Below, piece after piece: positions 33,809 through 43,600 of a stretch of 64,000 bases of DNA (position 1 is its first letter; each line of letters starts with the position of its first letter). The stretch comes from Mucilaginibacter pallidiroseus (lineage in GTDB: Bacteria; Bacteroidota; Bacteroidia; Sphingobacteriales; Sphingobacteriaceae). Both the position numbers and the translations under genes were made by a program. The notes beneath the pieces are model-generated. The model did no database searches, had not been told where the DNA came from, and was given only the letters and a program-made list of their open reading frames with translations. The stretch covers positions 1 through 64,000 of the forward strand of contig NZ_VOEJ01000006.1 of the NCBI RefSeq assembly GCF_007846085.1, read 5' to 3'.

Positions 33809-34651
33809 ATGAAAAACGAACAAAATAAAACGTGGTTCATCACTGGTACTTCTACCGGGTTGGGGCGCATACTTACCGAAAAACTATTAGAACAGGGCCA
33901 CAACGTGGCGGCCACTGCCCGCAAGCCGGAAACTTTACAAAGTTTGATAGCGCAATATCCGCATCAGTTATGGGTAGCCGCGCTTGATGTTACCAATACT
34001 GTTGCCGTAAATGACATAGTTAATAATGCATTTGCACATTTTGGACGCATTGATGTTGTTGTGAATAACGCAGGTTACGCGCTTTTTTGCTCAGTAGAAG
34101 AGGCGGCTGACGAGCAGATACGCAAGCAAATTGATACCAACGTTATTGGTTCTATTCAGGTTATTAGGGCGGCGCTTCCGCATTTGCGTGCGCAGGGTGG
34201 AGGCAGCATATTGCAACTTTCATCTGCAGGCGGGCAAACCACTTATCCAAATTTTAGCTACTACCATACCACCAAATGGGCTATTGAAGGCTTTTGCGAT
34301 ACATTAACGAAAGAAGTTGAGCCGTTTAATATAGGTGTAACCATAGTTGAACCAGGTGCGCATAAAACATCATTCGGTACCGGCATGGAAACCGCCCCGG
34401 TAATGGATGCGTACGATCAAACACCTGCCGGAGATGTAAGGAGAGCCGTAGCCTCGGGCGCATTCCCTATACGCGGCGATGTAAATAAAACCGTACAAGC
34501 AATGATAGATGTGGTTGATCAAAACCCGATGCCTAAAAGGTTGGCGCTTGGCGGCGATGCTTACCGCGATATGCGTGCGGCACTTGCGGGCCGACTTGCC
34601 GAGCTCGACGGGCAAAAGGATATTGCACTGGCCAGCGAAATGGAAGAATAA
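33809..34651 (+). CDS. Short-chain dehydrogenase/reductase
   Basis: The 280-residue protein is a classical SDR oxidoreductase. The cofactor motif is TGTSTGLGR (13-21), followed by NNAGYA (about 89-94), the catalytic Ser in LQLSSAGG (about 136-143) and the Tyr-Lys pair in YYHTTKWAIEGF (about 150-162). A basic residue after the first strand (ATARKPE) suggests NADP(H). The substrate cannot be told. It follows the AraC gene and ends at a terminator at 34674, so the two form a regulator-enzyme pair. Confidence 0.92.
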   Translation: MKNEQNKTWFITGTSTGLGRILTEKLLEQGHNVAATARKPETLQSLIAQYPHQLWVAALDVTNTVAVNDIVNNAFAHFGRIDVVVNNAGYALFCSVEEAADEQIRKQIDTNVIGSIQVIRAALPHLRAQGGGSILQLSSAGGQTTYPNFSYYHTTKWAIEGFCDTLTKEVEPFNIGVTIVEPGAHKTSFGTGMETAPVMDAYDQTPAGDVRRAVASGAFPIRGDVNKTVQAMIDVVDQNPMPKRLALGGDAYRDMRAALAGRLAELDGQKDIALASEMEE

Positions 34652-34673
34652 CTTACCTATTCAACAGAAATTA

Positions 34674-34705
34674 TAAAGGCTGCGCTGTTAAAGGCGCGGC
34701 CTTTT
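34674..34705 (+). terminator. Terminator after the SDR gene
   Basis: AAAGGCTGCGC (34675-34685) pairs with GCGCGGCCTTT (34694-34704, one T-G pair), followed by T. Confidence 0.75.
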
Positions 34706-34757
34706 AGTTGTGCAGAATGATTAAATGCGCTTTGTGGCTATTTAAACACTGTTTTTA

Positions 34758-34765
34758 TATATTTG
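34758..34765 (+). promoter_or_regulatory. Promoter of the M81 family gene
   Basis: TATATTTG matches TAnnTTTG; TTTG at 34731-34734 lies 23 bases upstream, slightly wider than usual. It is 62 bp before the chosen start at 34828 and lies inside the longer frame that begins at 34708, arguing against that start. Confidence 0.5.
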
Positions 34766-34827
34766 AGAGGATCCTCATTGGTTCTTTAAGAGACACTTTT
34801 CAAATAGCTTCTTCATCTAATATCTGT

Positions 34828-36423
34828 ATGAATAAAAACTACTTCGTTTTGTTAATGGCCTTAATGTTGTTGAGCGGTGCTGTTGCGCAACCTATTGTAA
34901 AGTCAACGGAAGCCAACAACAGGGCATTTAAAGCAAAGCTTCCTAAGATTGCCATTGCTGGATTGGGTATCGAGTCGAGCACCTTCTCTCCGGCGTTGAC
35001 AGATGAGGAGGCTTTTCACGCAACTTATGGCGCGGATGTATTTTCGCGCTATCCTTTTATCGCTAAAGATTCGGCCTTACGCAAACAGGCTTTTTGGGTG
35101 CCCACCCTAGTTGGTAAATCGTTACCCGGCGGGGCCGTAACCAGGGTTGCTTATGAGTCGCTGGTTAACAAAACACTCGATTCACTTAAAAAGCACCTGC
35201 CATATGATGGCTTATACTATGATATACATGGAGCCATGAGTGTAGTTGGTCTTGATGACCCAGAGGGCGATTTTATTGAGCGGATTAGAAAGGTAGTTGG
35301 TTATAAAACTATCATATCAACATCAATGGATTTGCATGGCAATGTATCACAGCGCCTGGCTAAAAATTCGGACCTGATAACCTGTTACAGGATGGCGCCG
35401 CATGAAGACGCCATGCAGACCAAAGCCCGTGCGGTTAAAAATTTAATTGATCGTATTAACAGTGGTAAAGGAAAGCCTGCTTATAAGGCCTGGATACCCA
35501 TCCCAATATTGTTGCCCGGCGAAAAAACAAGTACACGTATTGAACCAGGCAAAAGCATCTATGCGCAAGTTGAACCCGCATCAAAACAAGCGGGAGTAGT
35601 TGACGCAGCTATTTGGATAGGTTACGCCTGGGCAGACGAGCCCCGTAACCATGCTGTAGTAATGGTTACAGGCGATGATAAGCAAAAAGTAAAGAATACT
35701 GCAGAAAAGCTGGCGCGGGATTTTTGGGCAAAGCGAAATGAATTTGCCTTTGTTGCGCCGACAAGTAACTTGCAGTATTGCCTCGACAAGGCTTTGGCAA
35801 GTGATAAGCATCCGTTCTTTATAAGTGACTCGGGTGATAACCCTACAGCGGGCGGGGCAGGAGATGCTACCTGGACACTTACCGAAATACTCAAACGGCC
35901 GGAATTTAAACAAGCCGGCGGGCCATCATTAATATATGCATCCATACCCGGCCCGGAGCTTGTGGCAAAAGCAATAGCTGCAGGTGTTGGCAACCAAATA
36001 ACTGGTAGAGCGGGCGCTGCTGTTAATGCGCGTTTTGCCCCACCCGTTGAGCTTAGTGGCGTGGTTGAAGCGATTGTTTATGGTGATAAAGATGCCGAAG
36101 TAGAAGTGGTTATTAAAGTTGGGAGCACACATATTATAGTTACGAAAAAGAGAAAGCCTTACCACAAGGAGGCAGATTTTACCCGCCTGGGTCTTACCCC
36201 ACGAAAAGCAGATATTGTGGTTGTTAAAATTGGCTACCTGGAGCCAGAGCTGTATGCCATGCGTGCCGATTGGTTATTGGCTCTTACGCCGGGAGGGGTC
36301 GATCAGGATATTGAGCACCTGCCTTACAAGCGCATTATAAGACCGATGTTTCCGTTTGATCAATCAATGGAAGATCCCGATCTGTCTGCTCGTTTAATTC
36401 CACTATCTGGAAGCAGCAAATAA
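34828..36423 (+). CDS. Exported M81 family (MlrC-like) metallopeptidase-like protein
   Basis: From ATG 34828 the protein is 531 residues, with a signal peptide ending VAQ (about residue 22). The rest matches the microcystinase C (MlrC) family, M81. Motifs visible are GIESSTFSP (about 47-55), YYDIHGAMSV (about 130-139), SMDLHGNVS (about 166-174), CYRMAPHEDAMQT (about 190-202) and SDSGDNPTAGGAGD (about 332-345), which supply the putative zinc ligands His and Asp. Despite the name, natural substrates of most members are unknown. A periplasmic location is unusual relative to the cytosolic prototype. The gene is transcribed alone. Confidence 0.85.
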   Translation: MNKNYFVLLMALMLLSGAVAQPIVKSTEANNRAFKAKLPKIAIAGLGIESSTFSPALTDEEAFHATYGADVFSRYPFIAKDSALRKQAFWVPTLVGKSLPGGAVTRVAYESLVNKTLDSLKKHLPYDGLYYDIHGAMSVVGLDDPEGDFIERIRKVVGYKTIISTSMDLHGNVSQRLAKNSDLITCYRMAPHEDAMQTKARAVKNLIDRINSGKGKPAYKAWIPIPILLPGEKTSTRIEPGKSIYAQVEPASKQAGVVDAAIWIGYAWADEPRNHAVVMVTGDDKQKVKNTAEKLARDFWAKRNEFAFVAPTSNLQYCLDKALASDKHPFFISDSGDNPTAGGAGDATWTLTEILKRPEFKQAGGPSLIYASIPGPELVAKAIAAGVGNQITGRAGAAVNARFAPPVELSGVVEAIVYGDKDAEVEVVIKVGSTHIIVTKKRKPYHKEADFTRLGLTPRKADIVVVKIGYLEPELYAMRADWLLALTPGGVDQDIEHLPYKRIIRPMFPFDQSMEDPDLSARLIPLSGSSK

Positions 36424-36501
36424 ATGGCATTTAGGGGTAAGCACATAACATTTTGATAAGGGAATAAGCTCCAATTATTTTTACAACTAAACAGAATAGT
36501 C

Positions 36502-36509
36502 TATTTTTG
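36502..36509 (+). promoter_or_regulatory. -7 promoter element of the 36522 gene
   Basis: TATTTTTG matches TAnnTTTG and ends 12 bases before the ATG, giving a leader of a few bases. Confidence 0.5.
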
Positions 36510-36521
36510 TTTATATAAGTT

Positions 36522-36833
36522 ATGTTGTACCTACTCATCGCAGCCGCAGCCATATTTTTCATTATGCATGTGGTATTGTTATTTACATCGTTTCGCAATG
36601 CCCAGCTTGCTAAACGCCGTTATTTTTATTCGCACCTTACCTTGTGGATAACTGGCGGTGCGGTTTTCTTAATGGCCTTACTTTATAGCGGTGATGGTGA
36701 ATCAGGTTTTTTAGATTACTTTAATACTGCTTATAAACGTGCACTTATTATTGTTTTTACCCTGGCACTTTCGCTTGCAGCACATTTATTGGTCCGCTTC
36801 GTAGCGCTGCCGCTCATGGCTAAGCGTGCATGA
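36522..36833 (+). CDS. Small integral membrane protein (103 aa)
   Basis: The 103-residue protein has three likely membrane helices (about 1-22, 37-56 and 72-96) joined by short basic loops (RNAQLAKRRYF, YKRA). I do not recognise a family. It stands alone between the M81 gene and tRNA-Ala, with its own promoter element. No function is inferred. Confidence 0.7.
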   Translation: MLYLLIAAAAIFFIMHVVLLFTSFRNAQLAKRRYFYSHLTLWITGGAVFLMALLYSGDGESGFLDYFNTAYKRALIIVFTLALSLAAHLLVRFVALPLMAKRA

Positions 36834-36913
36834 ATATTAAAATTTTTTTGTTGGCAGGCCTGCAGTATTTGCGGACTCGTTTTATTGTTGAGGAAGCAGA
36901 AACAGGTGTAAAT

Positions 36914-36940
36914 AAAAAAAGCTACCTGTTGGTAGCCTTT
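36914..36940 (-). terminator. Terminator of the tRNA-Ala gene
   Basis: On the minus strand, AAAGGCTACC, a TGTT-region loop, then GGTAGCT with a run of T follow the tRNA by about 5 bp. The stem has one mismatch. Confidence 0.65.
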
Positions 36941-36944
36941 AATG

Positions 36945-37018
<74 letters not shown>

Positions 37019-37030
37019 GTCTGTAGGGTG

Positions 37031-37038
37031 CAAATATA
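37031..37038 (-). promoter_or_regulatory. -7 promoter element of tRNA-Ala
   Basis: On the minus strand TATATTTG matches TAnnTTTG and ends 12 bases before the mature tRNA 5' end. A TTTG lies 23 bases further upstream (37062-37065). Confidence 0.6.
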
Positions 37039-37120
37039 GTAGTTCGTTTGTAAGTTAAAAACAAATAAAAAAGAAATCTGCTTTCTTTTTCTCTTTAACT
37101 CAATCATCAATACCACCCGA

Positions 37121-37351
37121 TCAAGAAAATTTATTGGAACGCTCTTGTAGATTTAATTTTTTAAATACTTCATTATAATTCTGAGTAGTAAAACAAATTG
37201 ACTTTTCACAATCCAGTTTACACGGAAATCCGTAACTGTGCCTAAAGGTGAAATTAATCATGGCGTTGCTTGGCTTTTTATTTGCCTTATAAAAGATAGA
37301 AAACCAAGTGTTTATTGCTATGAGTGCCTTTAAACGCTGTTTGCTGGTCAT
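37121..37351 (-). CDS. Doubtful small ORF (76 aa) in the gap after tRNA-Ala
   Basis: The 611-bp gap between the tRNA and the giant gene holds one frame from ATG 37351. The peptide is basic and mixed, with three cysteines, and has no recognisable motif, signal peptide or membrane segment. It could be a remnant of something inserted near the tRNA or plain chance. The rest of the gap (37352-37629) is AT-rich; I see only the presumed promoter region of the next gene there. Confidence 0.25.
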   Translation of the reverse strand: MTSKQRLKALIAINTWFSIFYKANKKPSNAMINFTFRHSYGFPCKLDCEKSICFTTQNYNEVFKKLNLQERSNKFS

Positions 37352-37629
37352 GGCTTAATGTTTCTTATAAAAATCAAGAAAAAGCAGTCGAGAGTTGAGC
37401 CGAGTAATGAGCAAGGTGTTGCACATTGGTGTGGAATTTTTTACCCACTATTAGCAGCCTTGAACTTTTTAAGAACATATAGGAATGTTTTTTTGTGAAT
37501 CGCTTGTTTAAAAATTAACACGTTTCATATAACGAAAATTCGTAATATAATATACCAGTTATTAAATATAATGCATTGATTTGCACCGTTTTTGATTAAT
37601 TTTACAATAGCTATTCATACCCTAAACAA

Positions 37630-40600
37630 TTGAAAACACATTTACTAAAGCTGTTGCTTTTTATTGTATCATTAAGCTTCCCGGCAATTCTGTTTGGGCA
37701 GGAAACTTTCGACGGTACTAATAATCCTCGAGAGTGGTATTACAATAATCTAGAATCTGCAACGGCAGCTGACCCTGCTACCTACATGCCCGGTGCGGGT
37801 TCAACTAGGAACGCTTCTCCGGCAACTATCAATCTGGCTGCCTCTTCTTCTTTAAATAACAGCAAAAGCTATTCGACGTCGGCTCTTTCTTCGGTAGGTT
37901 ACCTGAGATGGAACTTTTTTGGAACCGGAGCAAGTTCTGTCAACTTAAATAGTACGAACTGGGAATGGGAGTTTGATTATAAAAATACCGGCAGCTTCTC
38001 AGCGGCCGATCCTAATCCGTCGACAGTTACAAACTCATGGAAATATTGGCTCATTACTTCGGCTTATAACGGTAACAGCACACTGGGTACCTACGTTACG
38101 CAGGTTGGTAGCAATTTTTATTTAAGGACTAAGACCGGTACAAACTCCAACGAATATTTTGATAATGCTACTATTTCAATGCCTTTAAATGGTCATACCT
38201 ATCAGGTTCGCATATTAAGAAATACCGTTGGCTACTTTTATGTTTATCTGCTCGATCGTTCTACTGGCGTTACAAGCACCAATGGGCCTTACAACGTGGG
38301 GACTACTTATAGTGTTTACTCATATAGTTACCTTGAAGCGTCGTCTGGCGCAGCTGATAGATTTCAGTGGGATAATTTCAACTTTTACAGGCCTAAGCTC
38401 GACTTTACACCTATATCTGGCAACGGAGTGTCAACTTCAATTTATCCCGGCATTGTTAACGCAATACCATACGGTGTAAACGTAAGCGTCCGTGGCGATA
38501 TTTATATTGGCAGATTGCGTTTCCCAACCACCACCGATGCACAATCATTGTTTGCTGATAACAGCGGGGTCTTATACAAAACAACTACTTTGCCTTTGGC
38601 AATCAACAATGCAACTTCTTTAGTAAGCAATATTGGTTTATTTAATACAGGTACGTCGCAGTTTACTGTTCCTACGTCAGAGTACTACTATTCGCCCGGT
38701 AACACCGCAAATGGAAATACGGTAAATGTCATAAATTATTTTTTGGTTGCTCAAGGCCGTAATCCATTTTATAACGGATACCCATCATCCATTTCTTTTT
38801 CGGTAAGCAATACCGGCGACGATACGTATCAATCTTTTTACGGAACAACCGGTCCTTACTATGGTGCGCAGTCAACATCGTCAAGCACTTCAACACCTAC
38901 AGCTGCTTCAGCCCCGCCAACAATATCATATACTACGCCTCAAAACTTAACGGTGGGTAATGCAGTTAATATAACACCTAGTGTTACAAATAGTACTACA
39001 AGTTATTCCATATCGGCCACTTTACCTGCTGGTTTGTCTTTCAGTACAACCAACGGCTCAATTACCGGCACACCAACTGTTACGTCGGCTGCAACAAATT
39101 ATACCGTTACTGCCACAAATGCAGGAGGGAGCGCTACAACAGTAATTAACATCGCAGTAACTGGTTTTACCATAACCGCACCGGCATCCGGCACATCCTA
39201 CAATATCGGAACTAACTTCACTTTTACCGTTGGTAGTGTGCCAGCCGGAACGCAAAGGGTTGAATATATTGTTAATGGTGCATTTTTTGGCTCTTCAACT
39301 ACATCTCCATTTTCTTTAGCAGCGAGTACGACAACAGGTGGCAGCTATTCTGTGATTGCAAGGGCATATAATGCTACATCGGGTGGCACATTGCTAAATA
39401 CAACACCGGCTATAACTGTTAATGTATATCCGCCGGCACCATCCACTACGGGTGCTTCAAGGTGCGGATCTGGGACTGTAACGCTTACTGCAAATGGAAC
39501 AACACCATCGGGCGGAAACTATAACTGGTACGCTGCATCAACCGGAGGCACTGCATTGCAAACCGGCGCGTCGAATACTTATACACCTAACGTTACTGCT
39601 ACTACTACCTACTATGTGTCTTATGTGGTAAGTGGTGTGGAAAGCACATCGCGAACTGCAGTAACGGCTACTGTAAATCCTCTACCTGCCGCTACATTTA
39701 CCGCCACATCATCAGTAGTTGTAAATACAGATGCCACGGTTACACTAACCAGCACTTATTCAAGCTCCAATACTTATGCATGGGATTTTAACGGTGGTAC
39801 TCCGTCTACCGGTAACGGTCAAGGTCCGTTTACAGTAAGATGGTCTACTGCCGGTACAAAAACTATAACATTAACTGTTACAACCACAGCAACAGGGTGT
39901 AGTACAGTTGCAACTCAAACTGTAACGGTAACTAATGCCGTACCAACAACGCCAATAGATATCAACACGACCGCAAACACTATTCCTGAAAACTCGGTAG
40001 CTGGTACACTCACTAACGTTACTGCTTATGCTTATGATCCTAACTTAACATCAAATGGTACTAATCTTGCATTAAATAAGCCGGTTACAGTCACTTCTTT
40101 GGAAAATGGGAATCAATTTCCAGGATCTGCAGCAGTTGATGGAAATTACACTACCGGCTCAAGGTGGTCAAGTGCATTTTCAGACCCGCAATCGTTAACT
40201 GTTGATCTTGGTGCTGTATATGATATAGGGAGAGTAAAAATTACTTGGCAGACAGCCTTAGGTAAAGACTATCAGATACAGGTTTCTACAGACGGAACAG
40301 TTTTTAATACATTAAAAGGCATTGTTGGAAATACCACACTTGAAAATGATCACACAATGCTTTCAAAAGCTGATAGAAGCAGTTTAGCCAGATATGTAAG
40401 AATTTACGGAACAGCGAGGGGGACCGGTTACGGCTATTCAATTATTGAGTTTGAAGTTTACCGCTCGGGTGTTGACTATTCACTTTCAAATAATGCGGGC
40501 AATAGATTTACTATTGATCAGGGTACAGGTGTGATTACCGCAGGTAGCGTTGCTACGGATTATGAAACGGCTACATCCCATAGCGTAACTGTAGTTGCTA

Positions 40601-43600
40601 CAACGCCAAGCGGCACTTCGTCTCAAACCTTTAATATCACGGTAAGTGATGTGAACGATAATACTCCGGTTATTACGTCAACCAATACAGCATCTGTTAC
40701 AGAGGGTACTACCGCTGTAAAAACAATTACCGCTACAGATGCCGACGGTACATCGCCTAATAGTACCATAACTACGTATGCTATTGCTGGTGGCACCAAT
40801 GCTTCTTTGTTTACCATAAATGCCACTACAGGTGCCCTTGCATTTGTAACTGCGCCCGTGTACTCCACATCAGGCAGCAACAGCTATGTTGTTAACGTTA
40901 CAGCTAAAGATGGTGGAACACCTGCACTAACTTCGACGGCTCAGGCTTTGACAGTTACCGTTACACGTTCTACTTTTGATTCTTATGCATACCGCATGCC
41001 TATCACTTTACAGTCGCAGGGCATTGGTATGTCAGGTAACCTAACAAATTTTCCGGTGTTGGTAAGCGTGCAAAACAATGCAGATTTAGCGGTTACGGCT
41101 GGTGTTTGTACAAATAAAATACAATACCCGGCAGGGCCTAATTATGATATTGCATTTGTTGATGCCGCCGGTAATGAGCTAAATTATCAAATAGAGAAAT
41201 ACGATGCCTCCACAGGAACGCTACTGGCTTGGGTGAGGGTACCTGTACTTTATTCGGCAGCTAACACATCGTTGTACCTTTATTTTGGCAGGGCGGTCGC
41301 GCCAACAAACCATACAACTGCCTTTGCAAATGCTACTTGGAGCAATGTTACCTCTTCACCAACTACTTACCAGGCAGTATGGCACTTTAATGAGGTGCCA
41401 TCTACTACTACTTCTTCGGTAGTTGATGCAACAGGATCTGGCGATAATTTGATAGCCAGTAAGACAACAGTTGTACAAAATGCAAATTCAATAATTCAAA
41501 ACGGCGTCACGCTAAGTGGTGGCACGCTGTCGAAAAGTGCTGCAACAGGCCTTACAGCGTTAAACACATCCTTTACCATGTCATCATGGGTTTATTACAC
41601 AGCTTATCCAAATTTTGCTGACAATGTTATGGTTCTGCAGGATGGTGGCTCTTACGTACAAATGGCTTTCCGCGGCACATCAAATAACTCGGTAAGCGCA
41701 AACGTAGGTGGCGGTGGTATATTAGTTAGCAGCAACCTTACACCGGCAGCTAATGCATGGCACCATATTGTCTATTCTTACAACGGCACAACTAACAGTA
41801 TATATGTAGATGGTGCACTTGCCAACACGAGTACAACAGCGCCGAACACGGGCACGCCTAACACCATTGTGTTTGGTAGTTACGCAGTTGGCAACGGCGA
41901 AAACTTTTATGGCACCGTTGACGAAGCAAGATTAATAAATACGACCTTATCTGCAGACTGGGTAAAAGCAGAATATGCTAACCAGCGTGCGCCGCTAACC
42001 TTTTGTGTTACCGGTGCTACCAATGCAGATGCGACCAATGTTTTAACTATCCCAGGTGGTGTAATTTATACTTACAATGGTTCTACATACACGCCGAACG
42101 TAACAGGTGTATCTGCAACGCCAAGCTTTAATGGTAAGGAAAGTTTCATTCTGTCAGGCAATACAACCCTTGGCGGTAACTACAGCGCATATGCAGTAAC
42201 GGTAAACAACGGTGTAACGTTCAACTTAAACGGGCAAACGCTAAATGTGGCTTGTAATGTTATAAACAATGGAACTATAAGCTCGACCAACGATAACTCA
42301 ACCTTAAATTTTAACGGCACAACAGCCGGACAGACATTTACCGCTGGCGCAACTTCAAATATTGCGACAACAGGCAAACTTACTATCAACAACACCTACA
42401 CAGCAAGCCCAAGTGTAACTATTAAAGGTGGTCCTTTTAATATCACCAGCTTACTTACAATAACCAGCGGCAATCTGATAGTTGATAACGCGAGTAATGG
42501 TACATTAACCTTAAAAAGTACTGCAACACAAACTGCCAATGTTGCAGCTATACCTGCCGCTTACAGTGTTACAGGTAACGTAAGCGTAGAGCGCTATTTT
42601 ACCGGTGGCAGTGCCAACAGTCGCGGTTATAGGTTGCTTTCATCGCCGGTATCGGTATCTGCAGCGAGCAAAATTTTGCCTAATTTGCTTTATCTAAAAG
42701 ATAATGCGTATTTGACAGGCACCGGTGGCACAACAAACGGGTTTGATGTTGCCGGTAACCCAACCTTGTATTTCTATAGAGAAAACCTGGTGCCAAGTTA
42801 TTTATCATTCTTAACCAGCAACTTCAGAGGTGTTAAAACCATAAACACAGCTTCAAGTTTTACGATGGATAACGAAAGCGGTAACTACACGCTGCCCGCC
42901 GGTAATGGATTTTTGTTTTTCTTCAGGGGTAACCGCGCTTCAAACTCAACAACCAACACAGCGGCCATTGCAAATACAGCTACCTTCGTATCGTCAGGTT
43001 ATCTTAACCAGGGCGATGTTACAGTTACCCACTGGTATACCGGTGGGAACCTGCAATACAATGTTATTACGGGTAACGAAAACGTAAGGGGCTTTAACCT
43101 TGTTGGTAACCCTTACGCAAGTTCAATAGACTGGGATGGAACAGGTATAACAACCAGTTCGAGCATATCATCAACAATATGGGTTTATAACCCACAACGT
43201 AAGATATATGCAACTTATATTAAGGGGAGTGGCGGTGTAGGTACAAACTTTAACGGCGGTGCAGCTAATATTCTTCCGAGCGGGCAGGGCTTTTTGGTAA
43301 GGGCTACTTCAAACTCGCCTGTACCAAGTGTTAAATTTACCGAGGCTGCTAAGGTTGCAAATCAGGTAACTTCGGCAACGTTATTAATGTCGACAGGTGG
43401 TACAACAAGCACAACGCAGCCGCTACAATACCTGCGCCTTGAACTTTCTAAGGACTCTTTGAATAGGGAGGACGCATTGATATTCTTTAAAAGTACATCC
43501 AAAGATGTATACGTTAATAATGAAGATGCTCAGTATCTTCGTGGTAATAACACGTTAACCATGTCTACTTTATCGTCCGACAAAAAAGATGTGGCTATCA

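Noticed and set aside
34708-34827. Longer M81 reading frame
   Set aside because: It begins in the terminator tail of the SDR gene and crosses a promoter element; the inner ATG starts a signal peptide.
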